From Gnetum montanum (lineage: Eukaryota > Streptophyta > Gnetopsida > Gnetales > Gnetaceae): a stretch of 64,000 nt of DNA. Shown one piece after another: positions 1 through 11,999 of the stretch. The stretch covers positions 282,124-346,123 of the forward strand of contig MNCI01024146.1 of the NCBI GenBank assembly GCA_015680685.1, given 5' to 3'. The position numbers and the translations under genes were made by a program. Within the stretch, counting starts at the first letter, position 1. Each line of letters opens with the position of its first letter. A model generated the notes under the pieces. The model searched no databases and was not told the DNA's origin. It saw nothing but the letters and a program-made list of their open reading frames with translations.

Positions 1-1440
1 AGGCTGCCAACTTTTACCAGGAAGGTTCTACCAAGTTCCCCAACCCTTGATCGCTAGAAGAAAACCAAAGATTCTTGGTGCAAGTAGTTCCCCAACCTTG
101 AATCCCCAGGGCCTTCATGATCAAAATGGAATTCGAGGCATGCTAGCTAGTTCAACAAGGGACTTATGAGATGTGAAACATGAGAATATAAATAGATCTA
201 AATAATGCATAGATAATAAATTTATTTTTTGAACACAAAACTTAAAACTTAAAACTTTATTGAGGAAGAATAAAGAATAAGTTAGAGAAAAGTATACAAA
301 AGGTTCTTGGATGAGCAAAAAGGGAGTTCACTTGTGTAGGAGTTCAAAGCCCATTGAAGTCGATGTGGTCTACTCCATGATCTCGCTATTAAGCCACTCT
401 TGATGCTATCGAACCTTCCTTCACCACTACAACCTCAAATCTACTAGTTGGGTCACTATTGGGATGAAAAAGGTAGAAAATTTGGATGCCAAGTTGCCCC
501 ATGCTAGGGTTTGGAATCCTAGAAGTGTAATGTTGAGACCAAAAATCCATCAAATCTCAAGGTCATAATTCTTCCATGCTAGGGTTTAAGAAAATGCAAG
601 TATGGGAACTTGCAAGAGCTCTTATGTGCTTGCAAATGCCCCAAGTGTAGAATTATGTGTATGCAAATTACTTGAAATTGTTGAACCATGTAATTGTTGA
701 ATCTTTTCAAAAATGCTAAACTTTATCAAAAATTGCTAAACCTATAACTAGTGTTAAAGGTTGGCTTTTATAAAATCTTTGAACCATGAATGGGGCTACA
801 AATTGGCCATGATTTTATTGCAAATTGGATATGAAAAGGCTACAAGTTTGGCTGAAAAATTCTTGCAAACTTGTTGCAAATTTAGGTGAGATGGGTGCCC
901 AAATTTGGGAGGTTACTATACATAGTAAGTGTTTCTTCCCATGGCCATTTCATTTACTATAACTAGTAACTAGGGCATACCTTCCACATTGAGCTCTCCA
1001 CCATGCTTGTTGAAGTGGCTGGTCAATGTTGAAGTGCATGAATTAATGAATTTTTTCTTTTGTGGCTTCCACGCTAGGGGATTGAATTTTCCATGCTAAA
1101 AATATAGCATCCACGCTAGTGGGGGAACTTTCCAAACTAGAGGAAAAACATTACAAGTTGGTTGGGGGGCGGAGTTTCCAAGTTAGGGGGAAACTTCCAC
1201 ATTGAGGATAACAAGTTTTCAAGCTATGCATGTGGTCTTCATGTTGAAGGGATAAATGTTTCCAAAACCCACACCCTTCTACATTGGGGGTAGGTGAGAT
1301 CTCCACCCCCCCCCCCCACCTTACGTGTTTCTAGCATAGAAAAATGTATGCCCCTCATAAAACCCATCAAATTACCTTTTTTGGCATTCTGAAAAGCATT
1401 TCTGACCACACCCCCACCCCCACAAGCCTAAATATAGATA
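1..1440. other. No gene seen; repeated short motif
   Basis: I find no coding region here. The stretch has a C-rich run near 1302-1317 and several loose copies of a motif like CCATGCTAGGG or CCACGCTAGGG (about 498, 571, 1066, 1090 and 1110). Element A's 3' LTR would be expected hereabouts if A were complete, but I see neither the TATA box nor the GATATC cluster that marks the LTRs of this family. It may be unrelated flanking sequence or a deeply decayed element. Confidence 0.4.
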
Positions 1441-2199
1441 ATAGTTGACTTTCTTCACCTGGGGAATGAAGCTTTAATCACTTATGAGGCATTTTGTAGC
1501 CCCAAAAGTATAAAGTATGTGAAGTTACCCTTTGTGGGTTATAATTTTCACATTTACAATGAAATTTTTCCTTAGGTTTTATGGGGTAAAAGCTACATGA
1601 TGAATATTGGTCATAACATGCAAAATTTTGTGATGTTTCAATGGCCAAGAAATATTAATGGATATGGAAATATAAAAGTAGAAAAAATTAATGAAATAGA
1701 TGAGAAGTAGTTCCAAAATCATGCATAAATTCAAAAAAATCATCACTGACGTTCTGGAAGATGTAAAGGTTAGTTCAAAGCCATGATCAATAAAAGTTAT
1801 GCAAGTGGGTCCTCCCCAAAGCAAGCTCCTATCATAATTCCCTTGCATAACCACTTCTATAGATGTCTGTAAGCACTTAAGAAGTTATATGTAGACCATG
1901 TCTTTATTCCAAACAACACACAACTGCCATGGTTGGGATGTTGCACTATACTACACAAAACCAAAAGGCTCATAATCATGTGCAACAGTGAGGTGAGTAA
2001 TGGGATGAGAAGGGATTACAGAGATTGAGATGTAAGGTACTTAACCATGTTCACAATAGGTTCTTATGAAAAAATGTGATTAAATTGATTAGCATACTTA
2101 TCTATCCAAGTTCAAACCAAGTCCATACCATGAATAGTGACCTTGAATTGATGTGTTTCCTTTTGCTGACCACCATGAGTCCACAACCACCTCAAAGAA

Positions 2200-3040
2200 C
2201 AATTATCACTCCAAAAAGAGAAGAAAAGAAAAGGAAGAAAGGGCCTTAGTTAGAGGGGTGCCTTTAGGCACAGGTAACATGTCTTTCTAGCACCATAACT
2301 AATGCTTGTAGGCCATTATTGTGTTTGAGGGGTGTGCTTTGAATTTCCATTATTATTATTTTTTTGTTTCTTCTCTTTCTTATTTATTTATTTTTTTATT
2401 TATTTTTTTTGCTTTTTTTGGATTTTAATTTTTTTTTTTAAATGGGAATCACACCATGCAAAGACATAGCTTCCAATTTATTGGTTGATGAAGGAGTGAT
2501 GATACATTCCTTGAGAAGTCATAAATCACACGAGGAAGTCAAAAAGAGAATCCAACAAATTCCCTTGAGGTCACACCCTTACCATTCCCACTTGGTCATT
2601 CCTCTTTCTTCAAGATACAATGATCATTGATTAATTTTAGTTTCATAAAAAAGAAGCAAATTATTTCCATGAAAAAGAACTTTTATTTAGAGAACTAGAG
2701 GGATGGATGAGTTGGTCTCATTACTTTACACAATTACTTACCCAATCATCTTGATAGCATAGCATAGAAACCAAACATATAACATTGACTTCTGCATCAT
2801 GAATTGGCAATTTTATTAATGAAAACTTAAAACAACATGCATAAAGAAAAAGAAAACTACTTAAGAAAAGAGAAAAATATAAAGAAAAGAAAAACATTAA
2901 GAAATGGAAAACATACGAATAATCAGAAAAATTTGGAAGAAATAGGAAAATAATAAAAAATTGTAAAACAAGAAAAGGTTAAAAACACTTATTAGTTCTT
3001 GAAATAGGATGGGGCATCTCCTGCATGACTCATCTTATGA
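2200..3040 (-). other. Conserved 3' non-coding block of element A
   Basis: The stretch contains the landmarks found in sister elements: CCTTAGTTAGAGG near 2246, GGTGTGCTTTGAATT near 2331 and TCCCTTGAGGTCACACCCTT at 2561-2580. The same order occurs in B and C, and inverted in plus-strand element D. No ORF explains the conservation. The ORFs at 2442-2630 and 3056-3301 have no recognisable family. Confidence 0.5.
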
Positions 3041-4079
3041 CTGCACATTCAAGAGATGGACTACACAATCCCTTGGTTATACACCACTAGTTTTCCATCT
3101 ATCACCATTAGTGATTTAATTATTCATGTGGTAGCCCATCTAACATTGGTGATAGCCTTGTTTGGATTATTCAAAGACATATCTTCATTTGCACTTGAAG
3201 GGATTTCCATTTTTAGAGGTCTAGATGTATTTGCTTCATCTTCTTATTTTTCTATTTTAATCCTCGAGTCTTCGTATTTAATATCCTCTTCTAGTGTATA
3301 ATCAAAGTGTAAGATATCTATGTCTAAGTCCTCTGTTTGGTTTTTTTTCTTAAGTATAAAACTAATAAGTGGAATTGCTTCCATGCATCTTTGAAATAGT
3401 TTTATATTCTCATTTTCAAGCCACTAGGTTTCTTCTAGTTTAGTGGCTAGTACATAGAGTGGTTTTTACTCACACACTTGTTTCTTAGCTTTTTTGTTGG
3501 TTGTGTTAATATTTTGAATTTCCAATCCACAATTGCACCCTTTATCATTATTAGTGATGCATGGAGGGATCTATCTCTTCATAATGATGTGTTCAATATT
3601 TCTGCCCCTATGTTGGAGTGGTGATGGTTGTTGGCTTTTCCATATGATTAGAAGACATTATTTTGGAAAGGAAGGTTGTTGTACCAGATTGGCCTTATGC
3701 TAATTTTGATGTGCTAGTAGATTTATGTGTTTTGTGCTTGTGCATGAGAAATATCCTAAAGAAAGGATGTTTCTAATGTTGTATTTGAGATCTACCAGCA
3801 TTATCATTTCCATGTACGTTCATAGCACAAGTGGCATTTTTTTCTTTGATGTTGTGGTCCTAAACCTTATTGTGTTATTGGCAGTGAAATATGCTAGAGG
3901 AAAGTATGAGAATATTAAGGATATGACAGAGGATGAGAGGCATGAGGTGGTGATCCTTTAGAAGATGTTGCAGGTTGATGATACTCGAGAGAGTAGTAGT
4001 AGTGATTTAAGGTAGAGGAAGTAGAACTAGTCAGAGAAACAAGTTGTTGAACATAATATCCATACAAGTCTAGCTAGTA

Positions 4080-5870
4080 GTAAGGGTAGTGCTAGTTTGA
4101 TGATGGCCTTCCCCATGATTGTGGGTTTTGCCACTATGATTAATAGTAGTTTTGATGCTAATAAGAAGTCCCACTAGGATAGTACAATTGGTTGAAGAAT
4201 TATCTATAATTACCTTTTGAGTAAGGTAATTTCCTAGGCATTTTATTTTGTACAAACTTGGAATTCAATGCAAAATCCCAATACTCATGTAGATGTAACA
4301 TGACTAGGCAATAGCCCTTTAGATGATCATATAGGAAAATGCCACATCCATCATCCTGATCAATGGTTAAGTCTATAGCCTCTTCTTCTATAGTCATTTC
4401 CCTTTTCGTCAATTAGTGTTCTTGCCTATCTCTTAGTCCCTTTTCCTCCTTTTGTTGTGATCACTTGATTTGTTTTGTGTTACTCTCTCCTCTACGTTTT
4501 TTACATAAGTTGTAACTTTGTCATTCACCAACTTCCACATCTTATCTAGCCTTGCTTCAAGCTCATTGATAGACTCTTGTATTGACAAGGTTTGTTGTGA
4601 AATCACCTTATTGAGAGCTACCTCTTTTTCCTTATCATAGATATAGAACCTTTTATTTTGAAGAGTTGGATCCTAGTTATTTTCCTCTACATTCTCTCAT
4701 TTACATAGCTCTCCTTCTTTCGCCACTTACTCGATTAGCCTTTTTATCTAATGGACTTTTAATTCATATAAGCAACCTTGGGCATAAATCCTAGGGATCT
4801 CTCTTATTTGACTATGAAGTCCATCTATGATGTGGAAAAATTACTCTTCGTGATAGAAACCATGGCTTGGACATCTATAGTAGAGAATAGTATCTATTGA
4901 GGGCCATATCCAAAGGTTCATGTTCTTCTTGTTTCCATCCTTGGATTCATTTCCTTATGTTAGACATCCTCGCATGGGTTTGGTATTTCTCATTGAAGAG
5001 TTCTAGCATTGTGGACCATCAATGGATTGAATATGGTTTCAATGATCTATACCAAACTTCAGCTTTTTCTATTAGTATCCTAGGAAAGAGCTTAAGCTTT
5101 TTCCACTCCCTTTCAATGTTCTATAAAATGCAAGCATCATGGAAGGCTTGTAAATGATGTTGTAGATCAGAATTATAACCTCCCACAAATTTAGGAATGT
5201 TATTCATATTAATCGTTTTGATGCAACCTTTTCTTTGATGCTTGTGGGGTACTTGAACTATGTCTATAATCTGTGTCATGCTCTTAGTGGCCAACAAGGA
5301 TTCACCATCATTATACATGTCATGGTGAAAATTTCTATTCCTATTTTCTAATTGTGATAGTCTTGTCTATGCTCATTTTGATGTCTTTGATTTTGCCCTT
5401 GGTTTTGATTTCTATATTTATCTTGATCCCATAGTAGATCTCTATCTCTATACCTACATTGATCTTTGTCAAAACTAGATCGTGAAGAGGAAGAGGAAGA
5501 TGAGGAATTGGGAGAATCACCATGGTTTCTATAGTTCTCTTCATGGTCCCTTAATTTATCTTTTCTAGGTTTTGAGGAGGTCCTAGGACTTAAGGCCCTC
5601 CCCTATCTAGGACATACTCCATCTCCTCTAAGATTATCTCCCATAGGTGAATGTAGTCCTTGAGTGTAGTTAGGGTGGTCATGAATATATGAAATCCTTA
5701 CATGAGGTTGGTCAATCCAATTTTCTTTAATATATATTTCATAGTTCTTTAATAAATGTTCTCCTAATATGATGTAGTATCACTTCCATGTGAAAGAGAT
5801 ATTATTGTTAGTTAATGGTGTGTGTGACATAATATTTCTTGAAAGATAAATCGTTAATGCATTTATAGCA
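4080..5870 (-). pseudogene. gag remnant of element A
   Basis: This is a broken capsid/nucleocapsid gene on the minus strand. At 5121-5318 it encodes a segment with NNIPKFVGGYNSDLQHHLQAF, the start of the gag domain that is better preserved in element C (MNNIPRFEGGYNAGLQNHLQAF). At 4200-4412 it keeps the nucleocapsid end, with CGIFLYDHLKGYC in place of the knuckle and a following LPYSKGN tail. Lysine-, isoleucine- and aspartate-rich ORFs at 5341-5544 are the frameshifted Arg/Asp-rich N-terminal region seen in other copies. Several stops and frame changes make it non-functional. Confidence 0.65.
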
Positions 5871-5908
5871 ATCATGTATAATATAACTAATCTAGATAAC
5901 TAGCATCA

Positions 5909-5925
5909 TCCTTGGCAACGATGCT
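5909..5925 (-). other. Primer-binding site of element A
   Basis: Read on the minus strand just inside the LTR, AGCATCGTTGCCAAGGA matches, with transitions, the tRNA-Asp-type site TGGCGCCGTTGCCGGGGA used by Athila/Tat-type plant gypsy elements. The LTR edge is three bases away. Confidence 0.65.
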
Positions 5926-5927
5926 AA

Positions 5928-6762
5928 TGATGAGTGATGGGTACCCTCTATGCCCAACCATACAAATCACAAGCATTCATGAATGATTTGGTCAAATTCG
6001 ATAGATGGGACTAGTTTTGGCATCTAGATTGTTATGTCTTCATCGTAGTTCATTTTCTTCCCACTTGGACTAGTGGTAGCTTTGTCATATCTGGTTTAGT
6101 CCAAAGTGAGGCATATGATTCTTGATGTTGTTTTATCCTTATGCTACCCCTAACAATAATAAACAAGTTAATTATTTAAATTAGTTAACAATGAAAAATG
6201 AAGTCTCAACTAGCCTATAGGTGATGAGTGTCTATTCCCAACTTTCCATACATGTCTTGAACCCATAAATCCTCTACTAGGATTACGAGGCACTATGCTA
6301 TTTGGTGAACTAAGCAATAACATTGCTAGGATTACCAAGTGAATATGTGTTTACATTCAAAACTATTTGTTCTTATTCTACCAATTCATTAATATGGATG
6401 GAAACATAAATAGTAACTAAGTACATGAAATGTAAATTGCATGGAAAGTAAATCTAATCTAAGTCAAAGTGCTACAATGAATAATAATCAATCTCAATAT
6501 TATTGTCATTCATGGAATATATCTAGGTACATTGCCACTCAAATAAGATGTCATACAACTAATTCAAATCCACACTATGGGCACTCACTGACTATTTTCT
6601 AAGACTACAAAATAAAATTGTAAGAGTTCAACTAATCTATTGGAAAAAGAATGCCCAAACTATATGTCCAAGTGTTATATTTATAGGCTAGCATGCATCC
6701 CATGATATTAAACATCCAACATTGCTTCTTGGGCCCTGATATTAGGTATCTAATATCAGGGC
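5928..6762 (-). repeat. LTR of element A
   Basis: The LTR starts TGATGAGTG next to the primer-binding site. It contains a minus-strand TATA box (CCTATAAATATAAC, near 6685) and ends in a region rich in GATATT/GATATC. The outer end is a perfect 13-base inverted repeat around GTAT (6733-6762) rather than the usual CCCATCA, so this end is probably truncated by, or rearranged with, the neighbouring copia element. Its TATA region resembles that of element D (CACTTGG next to the TATA box) more than those of B, C and E. Confidence 0.6.
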
Positions 6763-7636
6763 TTTGATTTTGAATATATTGGAGCCAAACAAAATATACT
6801 TCATCATAGAGACACCTTAGCTAGTGTCTAGGGGGAGCAACCAATACACCATGATCTAGTTCCTCATGCTCACACAATTCCACCTTCTACTGATGCTCCT
6901 AGCTTCTTTGAGAAATGAGCTATGGAGAGCATCTTTGGGACTATGTCCTAATGGATTTTAGTTCAGTAGCTACTGGCTCCATTAGCTCCACTAGCTTTCT
7001 CTCAATTTTTAGTGAAGCTCCATCCTAGGTGGGCATCAATCTAGCAAGCTGAGTCCTTTGATGAGGACACCCAAAAATCCACCTAACCTAGTACTAGTAG
7101 TGAGGATGATGAGGAGGAGACTTATCATCCATCTAAAGTAATAGTGGATTTTGAGTCTAAGGATGCTACCAAGGTTATTGATTGAGACCTTAGCAACTCT
7201 TTTGTTCTCTCCTTTTGATGATAAAAAAGGATGAGATATTTTTTGGCTCTTACATATGTGATTTTGAAACCTTGCACATATGTGATTGATGTGTTTTGAT
7301 AGCTATGGATATCATACTCTTATGATAGTAGGATATATAATAGTTTGTGGATTATTATGGACATATGGTATGTTTTTCCTATTATCTCTATGTGGTTTAT
7401 CTTTGTCATTTATTCTTGCATTTACTTTGATTCACATTCCATTGACCCTCCATGCTTATTCTAATCCCTATCTATCATAGGAATTATATGTCTTAATGCT
7501 TTTTTATGCACTTACTTTCCATGCTTTGTCCCTTTTGGTTATGTCCAAATAAAGGAAGAATTAGCTAATGCATTACTATTTGGACAAGACTAACCCATTA
7601 TTTCTTATGTTTTGGACATTACCAAAAGGGGGAGAT
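6763..7636 (+). mobile_element. Ty1/copia element, 3' internal fragment
   Basis: This is the tail of a plus-strand copia-type element. Around 7050-7190 a broken reading frame is rich in acidic and serine residues (TSSEDDEEETYHPSK). The segment ends in AAAAGGGGGAGAT (7624-7636), a classic copia polypurine tract, directly before an LTR. Pol domains are not present, so the 5' part has been lost, probably at the junction with element A. Which ORF the acidic tail belongs to is unclear. Confidence 0.6.
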
Positions 7637-8749
7637 TGTGGAACTTTTGACTTTGGTATGTTAAAACATTAAGAAAAATGGAAGAAAATGTTTTTTGTAT
7701 GTGTGTGTGAGTATTGTGCTTGTAAGACAAGAACTTGGATTAAGACTTGGATTGTACAAGCTTTTGGATAAGCAATGAAGAATTTATTATGCAAAGGAAG
7801 ATGAAGATAGACGTCTCTAAGAAATAGCAGAAATCTTGGTAGAATTGGAGTGAACACAAGCAAATATGTGTCCAAGAAATAGTAGACATCTTTTATCAAG
7901 TAGATATGTCTTCATAGAATGAAGGCAAGTTCAAAAAAGACATCTTTCATCAGACAAAGATGTCTCTTAAAATAGCAATTTCAGAAAGACATATTTTCCA
8001 GAAAAAGGCATCTTCCTAGAGTTGAAAGTGAAAATAAAAAAACATCTTAGGCACAAAGAAGACATCTTCCATGATCATTAGTGACCATTGTGTAGCAATT
8101 ACATGAGTTACAAGATTGATTTAGAAGCATATCAGCTATAAGAAGACATCATATGCACTGGGAAATGTACAACCTTATGTGTAATCATTGTACAATTAGA
8201 TTGAGAATCATTGTAATCTTTATTTCTCTTCATTGTATCATCATTTGCTCATTGTAAAGTGTGTTCTGCCTCAACGTACAAGCATCAACAAACCAAGCTA
8301 CATTCATTCCGTATAATTGTTCTCTCTTATTGCTCTGAGGGTTTGATGTGCTTCTTGTGAGAAGGCATCTTACTTGAGCTTGTTGGGATCTTGTAAGATT
8401 TATTTTTTGGTGCTATAGTACAATAATTCGAAGTAAAGCTTAAGGTTGTAAAGGTTGTGAAAGCCTAGAAACCATATTCTAAGCCTAACGAGACCTTGTG
8501 GAATTGAGTGGCTGGTATTGTAGCATAGCACTTTGGTGAGGGGCTTGAAGACTATACAGGGTGTGGATCCTTCAATCACATTTTTAGAGCAATAATGTTC
8601 AAGGGTGTGCTAGCGATCTACCCTCTGAGTGTGGACTACCCAAATTAGGGAACCATGTTAAATTTAATGTGTGTGCTTTTATGTTACAAAATTTTAATTT
8701 GGTTAACTTATTCATCCCCCCTTCTAAGTTCAATGATCCACACTTGTCA
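7637..8749 (+). repeat. Ty1/copia (SIRE/Maximus-like) LTR
   Basis: The LTR begins TGTGGAACTTTTGAC right after the polypurine tract and ends near TTCATCCCCCCTTCTAAGTTC, an ending I associate with SIRE/Maximus-type LTRs of plants. The length of about 1.1 kb fits. Its first third carries many copies of AGACATCTT or its complement. The exact 3' end is uncertain by about 10 bases. No second LTR is in the window. Confidence 0.65.
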
Positions 8750-8869
8750 ATTTTCATCTAGCACATTTAGTGACATGAGGTGTTCTCATTGTGCTAGATC
8801 AAGATCAAGATCAAGCTTACAAGCTATTGAAAGTATATAGAATGTAGCTTAGATTGGAAGTTCAGATAA

Positions 8870-9860
8870 CTTCTCATACACTAACTTATAAGGAGAATAT
8901 CCTATAGGAAGTTTCCATGTAGATTCATAAGCCCATAGAGCATTGTTAAGTTTTTGTGCTCCAATCATTCCAATACTTACTAATTATACATGTTAGTATA
9001 TAGGTTATTTTTCTATTAGTAACTTTGGATTAATTGTTATCTTGTGGCTGATAAGAGCCTATTAGTTTGTGTTGTATCCCTAAGAGTTGGATTAGTTTTT
9101 GAAAAGTAGCTCATGTAAAATAAGTTCCATTTTCAAAAATAAGTGTTCTTGACATACCAAACCTATTTATCACACTATGTTGAACAAACTATGCTATAGT
9201 AAAAGATGAACAACCAATGATGGTTGTAGCTTTGGCCCACTTGGTGTAGTAGTCAACAACTATGATGATGGAAACCTTTCCATTGGACATGGAATGATGG
9301 ATCCCATAAAGTTAAAGCCCTAGATGTTAAAGGGTTCTAGTGGTTGGATTCACTATTGGAGCCCCTTCATTTGAGTTATCATTTGTCCATCTCATTGGAA
9401 GCATTCACATGAATAAGAGAAATGGTACATGTCCTTAAAAATGGTAGGTCATAAGTAGTTTGCCATAAGGATATTTATGGCCATCCTTCTACCTAGATAA
9501 TGGCCCCCACAAAGATCATCATAAGCATTTTGTAGGATTCACAATTGATTAGATCAGGTATACACCATCGTACCAAGCCATTGGCATAAACCTTGTAAAG
9601 ATTACCTTGGACCTCTATGTGGTGTTTGGCTTGGTGAATAAAATGTTTTTTCTTCTTATTATTCCATTTTTTGTGGAGTGTCATGAGTAAGAAGATAGGA
9701 GAGAAAATCATCATACTAATTGGTATCCCTAGTTTCTTGAGCATTACTAGCTTTGAAAAAGAGGAGTTCATCTTGGAATTGAATAAATAGAGGTTCTTCA
9801 TCCTCTTTTCCATCCTATCATGATGAAGATAAATGGTTAGTGATCACATTCTTAGTTCCC
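8870..9860 (-). pseudogene. Integrase of element F, broken
   Basis: At 9493-9813 the minus strand encodes GNLYKVYANGLVRWCIPD, the strand leading into the integrase HHCC zinc-binding domain. Further on (about 9340-9230) the frame gives VDYYTKWAKATTI, the motif around the first catalytic aspartate of the integrase core, followed by a degraded core with FENGT (about 9120). Integrase inserts the element's cDNA into the chromosome. This copy has many stops and cannot be functional. Confidence 0.65.
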
Positions 9861-9899
9861 TTTTTATCCACCATCATAAGATCAAACTCCTACAAGAGT

Positions 9900-11150
9900 A
9901 CCAACCACCATATGACACTGGGAATCACCATTGGCTTATTCATTAGGAAATGGACTGCATTGTGATATGTATGCATAAAGATTCTATATCAAGGCACATA
10001 GTTCTTGAATCTCTCTAAGGCATACATAACTACCATGAGAACCTTCTCCATGATGGTGTAATTTAATTGTATACATACAATACTTCTACTAGTACAATAT
10101 ATATAATAAGGATGTTTCTACTCATTCAATTGCATCAGTAGCACTTCCAATGCATATTTCGATGAATCCATCATAATTTGAAAGGGTCTAGACTAGTATA
10201 GAACTCATAGAATAGGATTTTCTATGAGTTTTGTTTTAATTTCTAGAATGCATGCTTGCATTTCTTAGTCCAGTCAAAGAATGCATTCTTCTTTCTTAGC
10301 TCTATGAATTACTTAGTGATTTTCAAGAATTTCTTAATGAATCATCAATAGTAACCAGTGTTCCCAAGGGATGATCTCATGTATTTCACTATTTTAGGTT
10401 GTCTGGTGATTCCTTAGATGACCTGTACTTTTTCAAGTCCATCTCGATTCCTTTCTCTAAATTTCAATGCCCCAAGAATATTTCCTTTTAGACCATTAGA
10501 TGGCTTTTCTACCAATTAAGCCTTAAGTTTGTCTCTACATAATGTTTTAACACTTACTTGAGATAGTCTAAGGCTAACTCAAAAGTGGTATCATAAGTGG
10601 AGAAGTCATCCATGAAGACTTCTACACCACTACCAATTTACTAATAGAAAATGTGAAGCACAAAGCTATGGAAAGTAATAGAGGTATTTCATAGGACAAA
10701 GAGCATTCTTTTATGCAAATGTCCCCCAGGGACTTGTGAAAGTAGTTTTGGTCTAGTTCTCTAATGTAATTTGGATTTAGGTATAGCTACTATAACCATC
10801 CAAAAATTTGTACTAGTCATGCCCTACAATAGTATTGAACACTTGGTCTACAAATGGCAATAGAAAATGATCTTTGAATGTTTCCATTTTCAACAACCTG
10901 TAGTCGATGCAAGCCCTCCATGTACCATCTTTCTTGGGTACAATGATGAGTGGACTAACCTTGTTACTATTCACAATAGGATAAATGAATCCTACTTTAA
11001 GAAGTTCAATTTTTTCCTTTACAACTTACTTCAACTTAGGATTCAACCTTCTCTATAGCTACCATTTAGATTTAATGGAGGGGTCTATGTAGACTTGATG
11101 TTAGCATATCCTTGGATCTATCCTTGTTAGTTCATAATATGACTAGGCAA
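9900..11150 (-). pseudogene. Reverse transcriptase-RNase H of element F, broken
   Basis: On the minus strand around 10965-10895 the reading frame gives PLIIVPKKDGTWRACIDYR, a hallmark of gypsy RT fingers and palm. Near 10620-10580 it gives VFMDDFSTYDTTF, the catalytic motif with FMDD in place of the usual YLDD. The RNase H part follows at lower coordinates and is degraded. The same FMDDFS variant occurs in element D, which suggests the two belong to one family. Stops interrupt all parts. Confidence 0.7.
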
Positions 11151-11664
11151 AGGTTGTTGATAATTTATTAATCACTTCTAGCAACATTTTCTTTTGTGCT
11201 TGAGAAAGATGAACATTGATGATTACTGGCTTGTTGTTATCACAATAAGCATATTCTAGATTAGCTGGTAAGGCCTTTAGTTTCAAGGGCTCTTGCTTGA
11301 ACTATTTTAGGAACTCTAACTCTTCCCAATCCATCTTAGAATATGCATAAAAGAGTTGGCTACTGATCCGTTTTGCCCCATCCATGTATTCAATGTAAGC
11401 ACTTGTAAGGCTTTTTATTTATTCCATGCATATGTTTGAATCAGCCCTACCATTTGTTGTCAGCCACTAGGTACCTTCCTATTTTGTGATTATTGCATAT
11501 AGGCACTTTTGAATAGTAGATGTCTCAACACACTTTCTACATGCTTGTATTGATGTACTTTTTATGGCCCATATTTTCTACACACTATGACATCTTATGT
11601 CACTATATGCGATGCATGGAACTTGCTTCTTCTCTAGTTTGCCAAATTCATTTTCCTTGGAAAT

Positions 11665-11985
11665 TTAAAAGGAAAGGTCTTGAATCCTCATCTTGGCATC
11701 AATTGTGCTAAGCCAAGTCCTTCGCATTATAATAGAAAAGTACCCCTTGTATTTGTCTACATGAATCACTAAGAAATCAATAGGAAAAGACCATTCATAT
11801 ATGGTGGTCATGATATCCTCCACTACTTCTAAGGAAAATGTGATGGATTGATCAACAAACTCTAGTCTTATGTGATATTTTTTCAATGAAGGAAGGTTTC
11901 AAGTCTTGTACATTTTTTGTGAGATTAAATGTACCCTAAAACTTGAATCTAGGAGAGCCTTATAGGGTAACATCGCTTAGGATGT
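11665..11985 (-). pseudogene. Retropepsin of element F, broken
   Basis: The minus-strand frame reads ALLDSSF where the aspartic protease active site (DSG) should be. It continues with the flap and C-terminal region: LEFVDQSITFSLEVVEDIM, then PIDFLVIHVDKYKG and IIMRRTWLSTIDA. The protease would process gag-pol. The glycine of the active-site triad is replaced by serine, so this copy would be inactive even without the stop between the triad and the rest. Confidence 0.7.
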
Positions 11986-11999
11986 TCATACCAGTAGAT

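Larger units (their letters stand above)
1500..6762 (-). mobile_element. Gypsy element A, incomplete, gag without pol
   Basis: This is a minus-strand Ty3/gypsy LTR retrotransposon of the same group as B-E. Reading on the minus strand it has one LTR (5928-6762), a primer-binding site, a broken gag (about 5870-4080) and the family's conserved non-coding stretch, including 1803-1830 (GGGTCCTCCCCAAAG) and 2561-2580 (TCCCTTGAGGTCACACCCTT). No protease, RT or integrase was found between gag and this stretch. The second LTR is missing or outside the window, so the left boundary is approximate. Confidence 0.65.

Noticed and set aside
1-1440. Possible 3' LTR of element A
   Set aside because: It shares no alignable segment with the LTR at 5928-6762 or with other LTRs in the window.
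3725-3961. 78-codon plus-strand ORF ending in a charged tail
   Set aside because: It is inside element A, opposite to its sense. Neighbouring sequence does not continue it and no family is recognisable.
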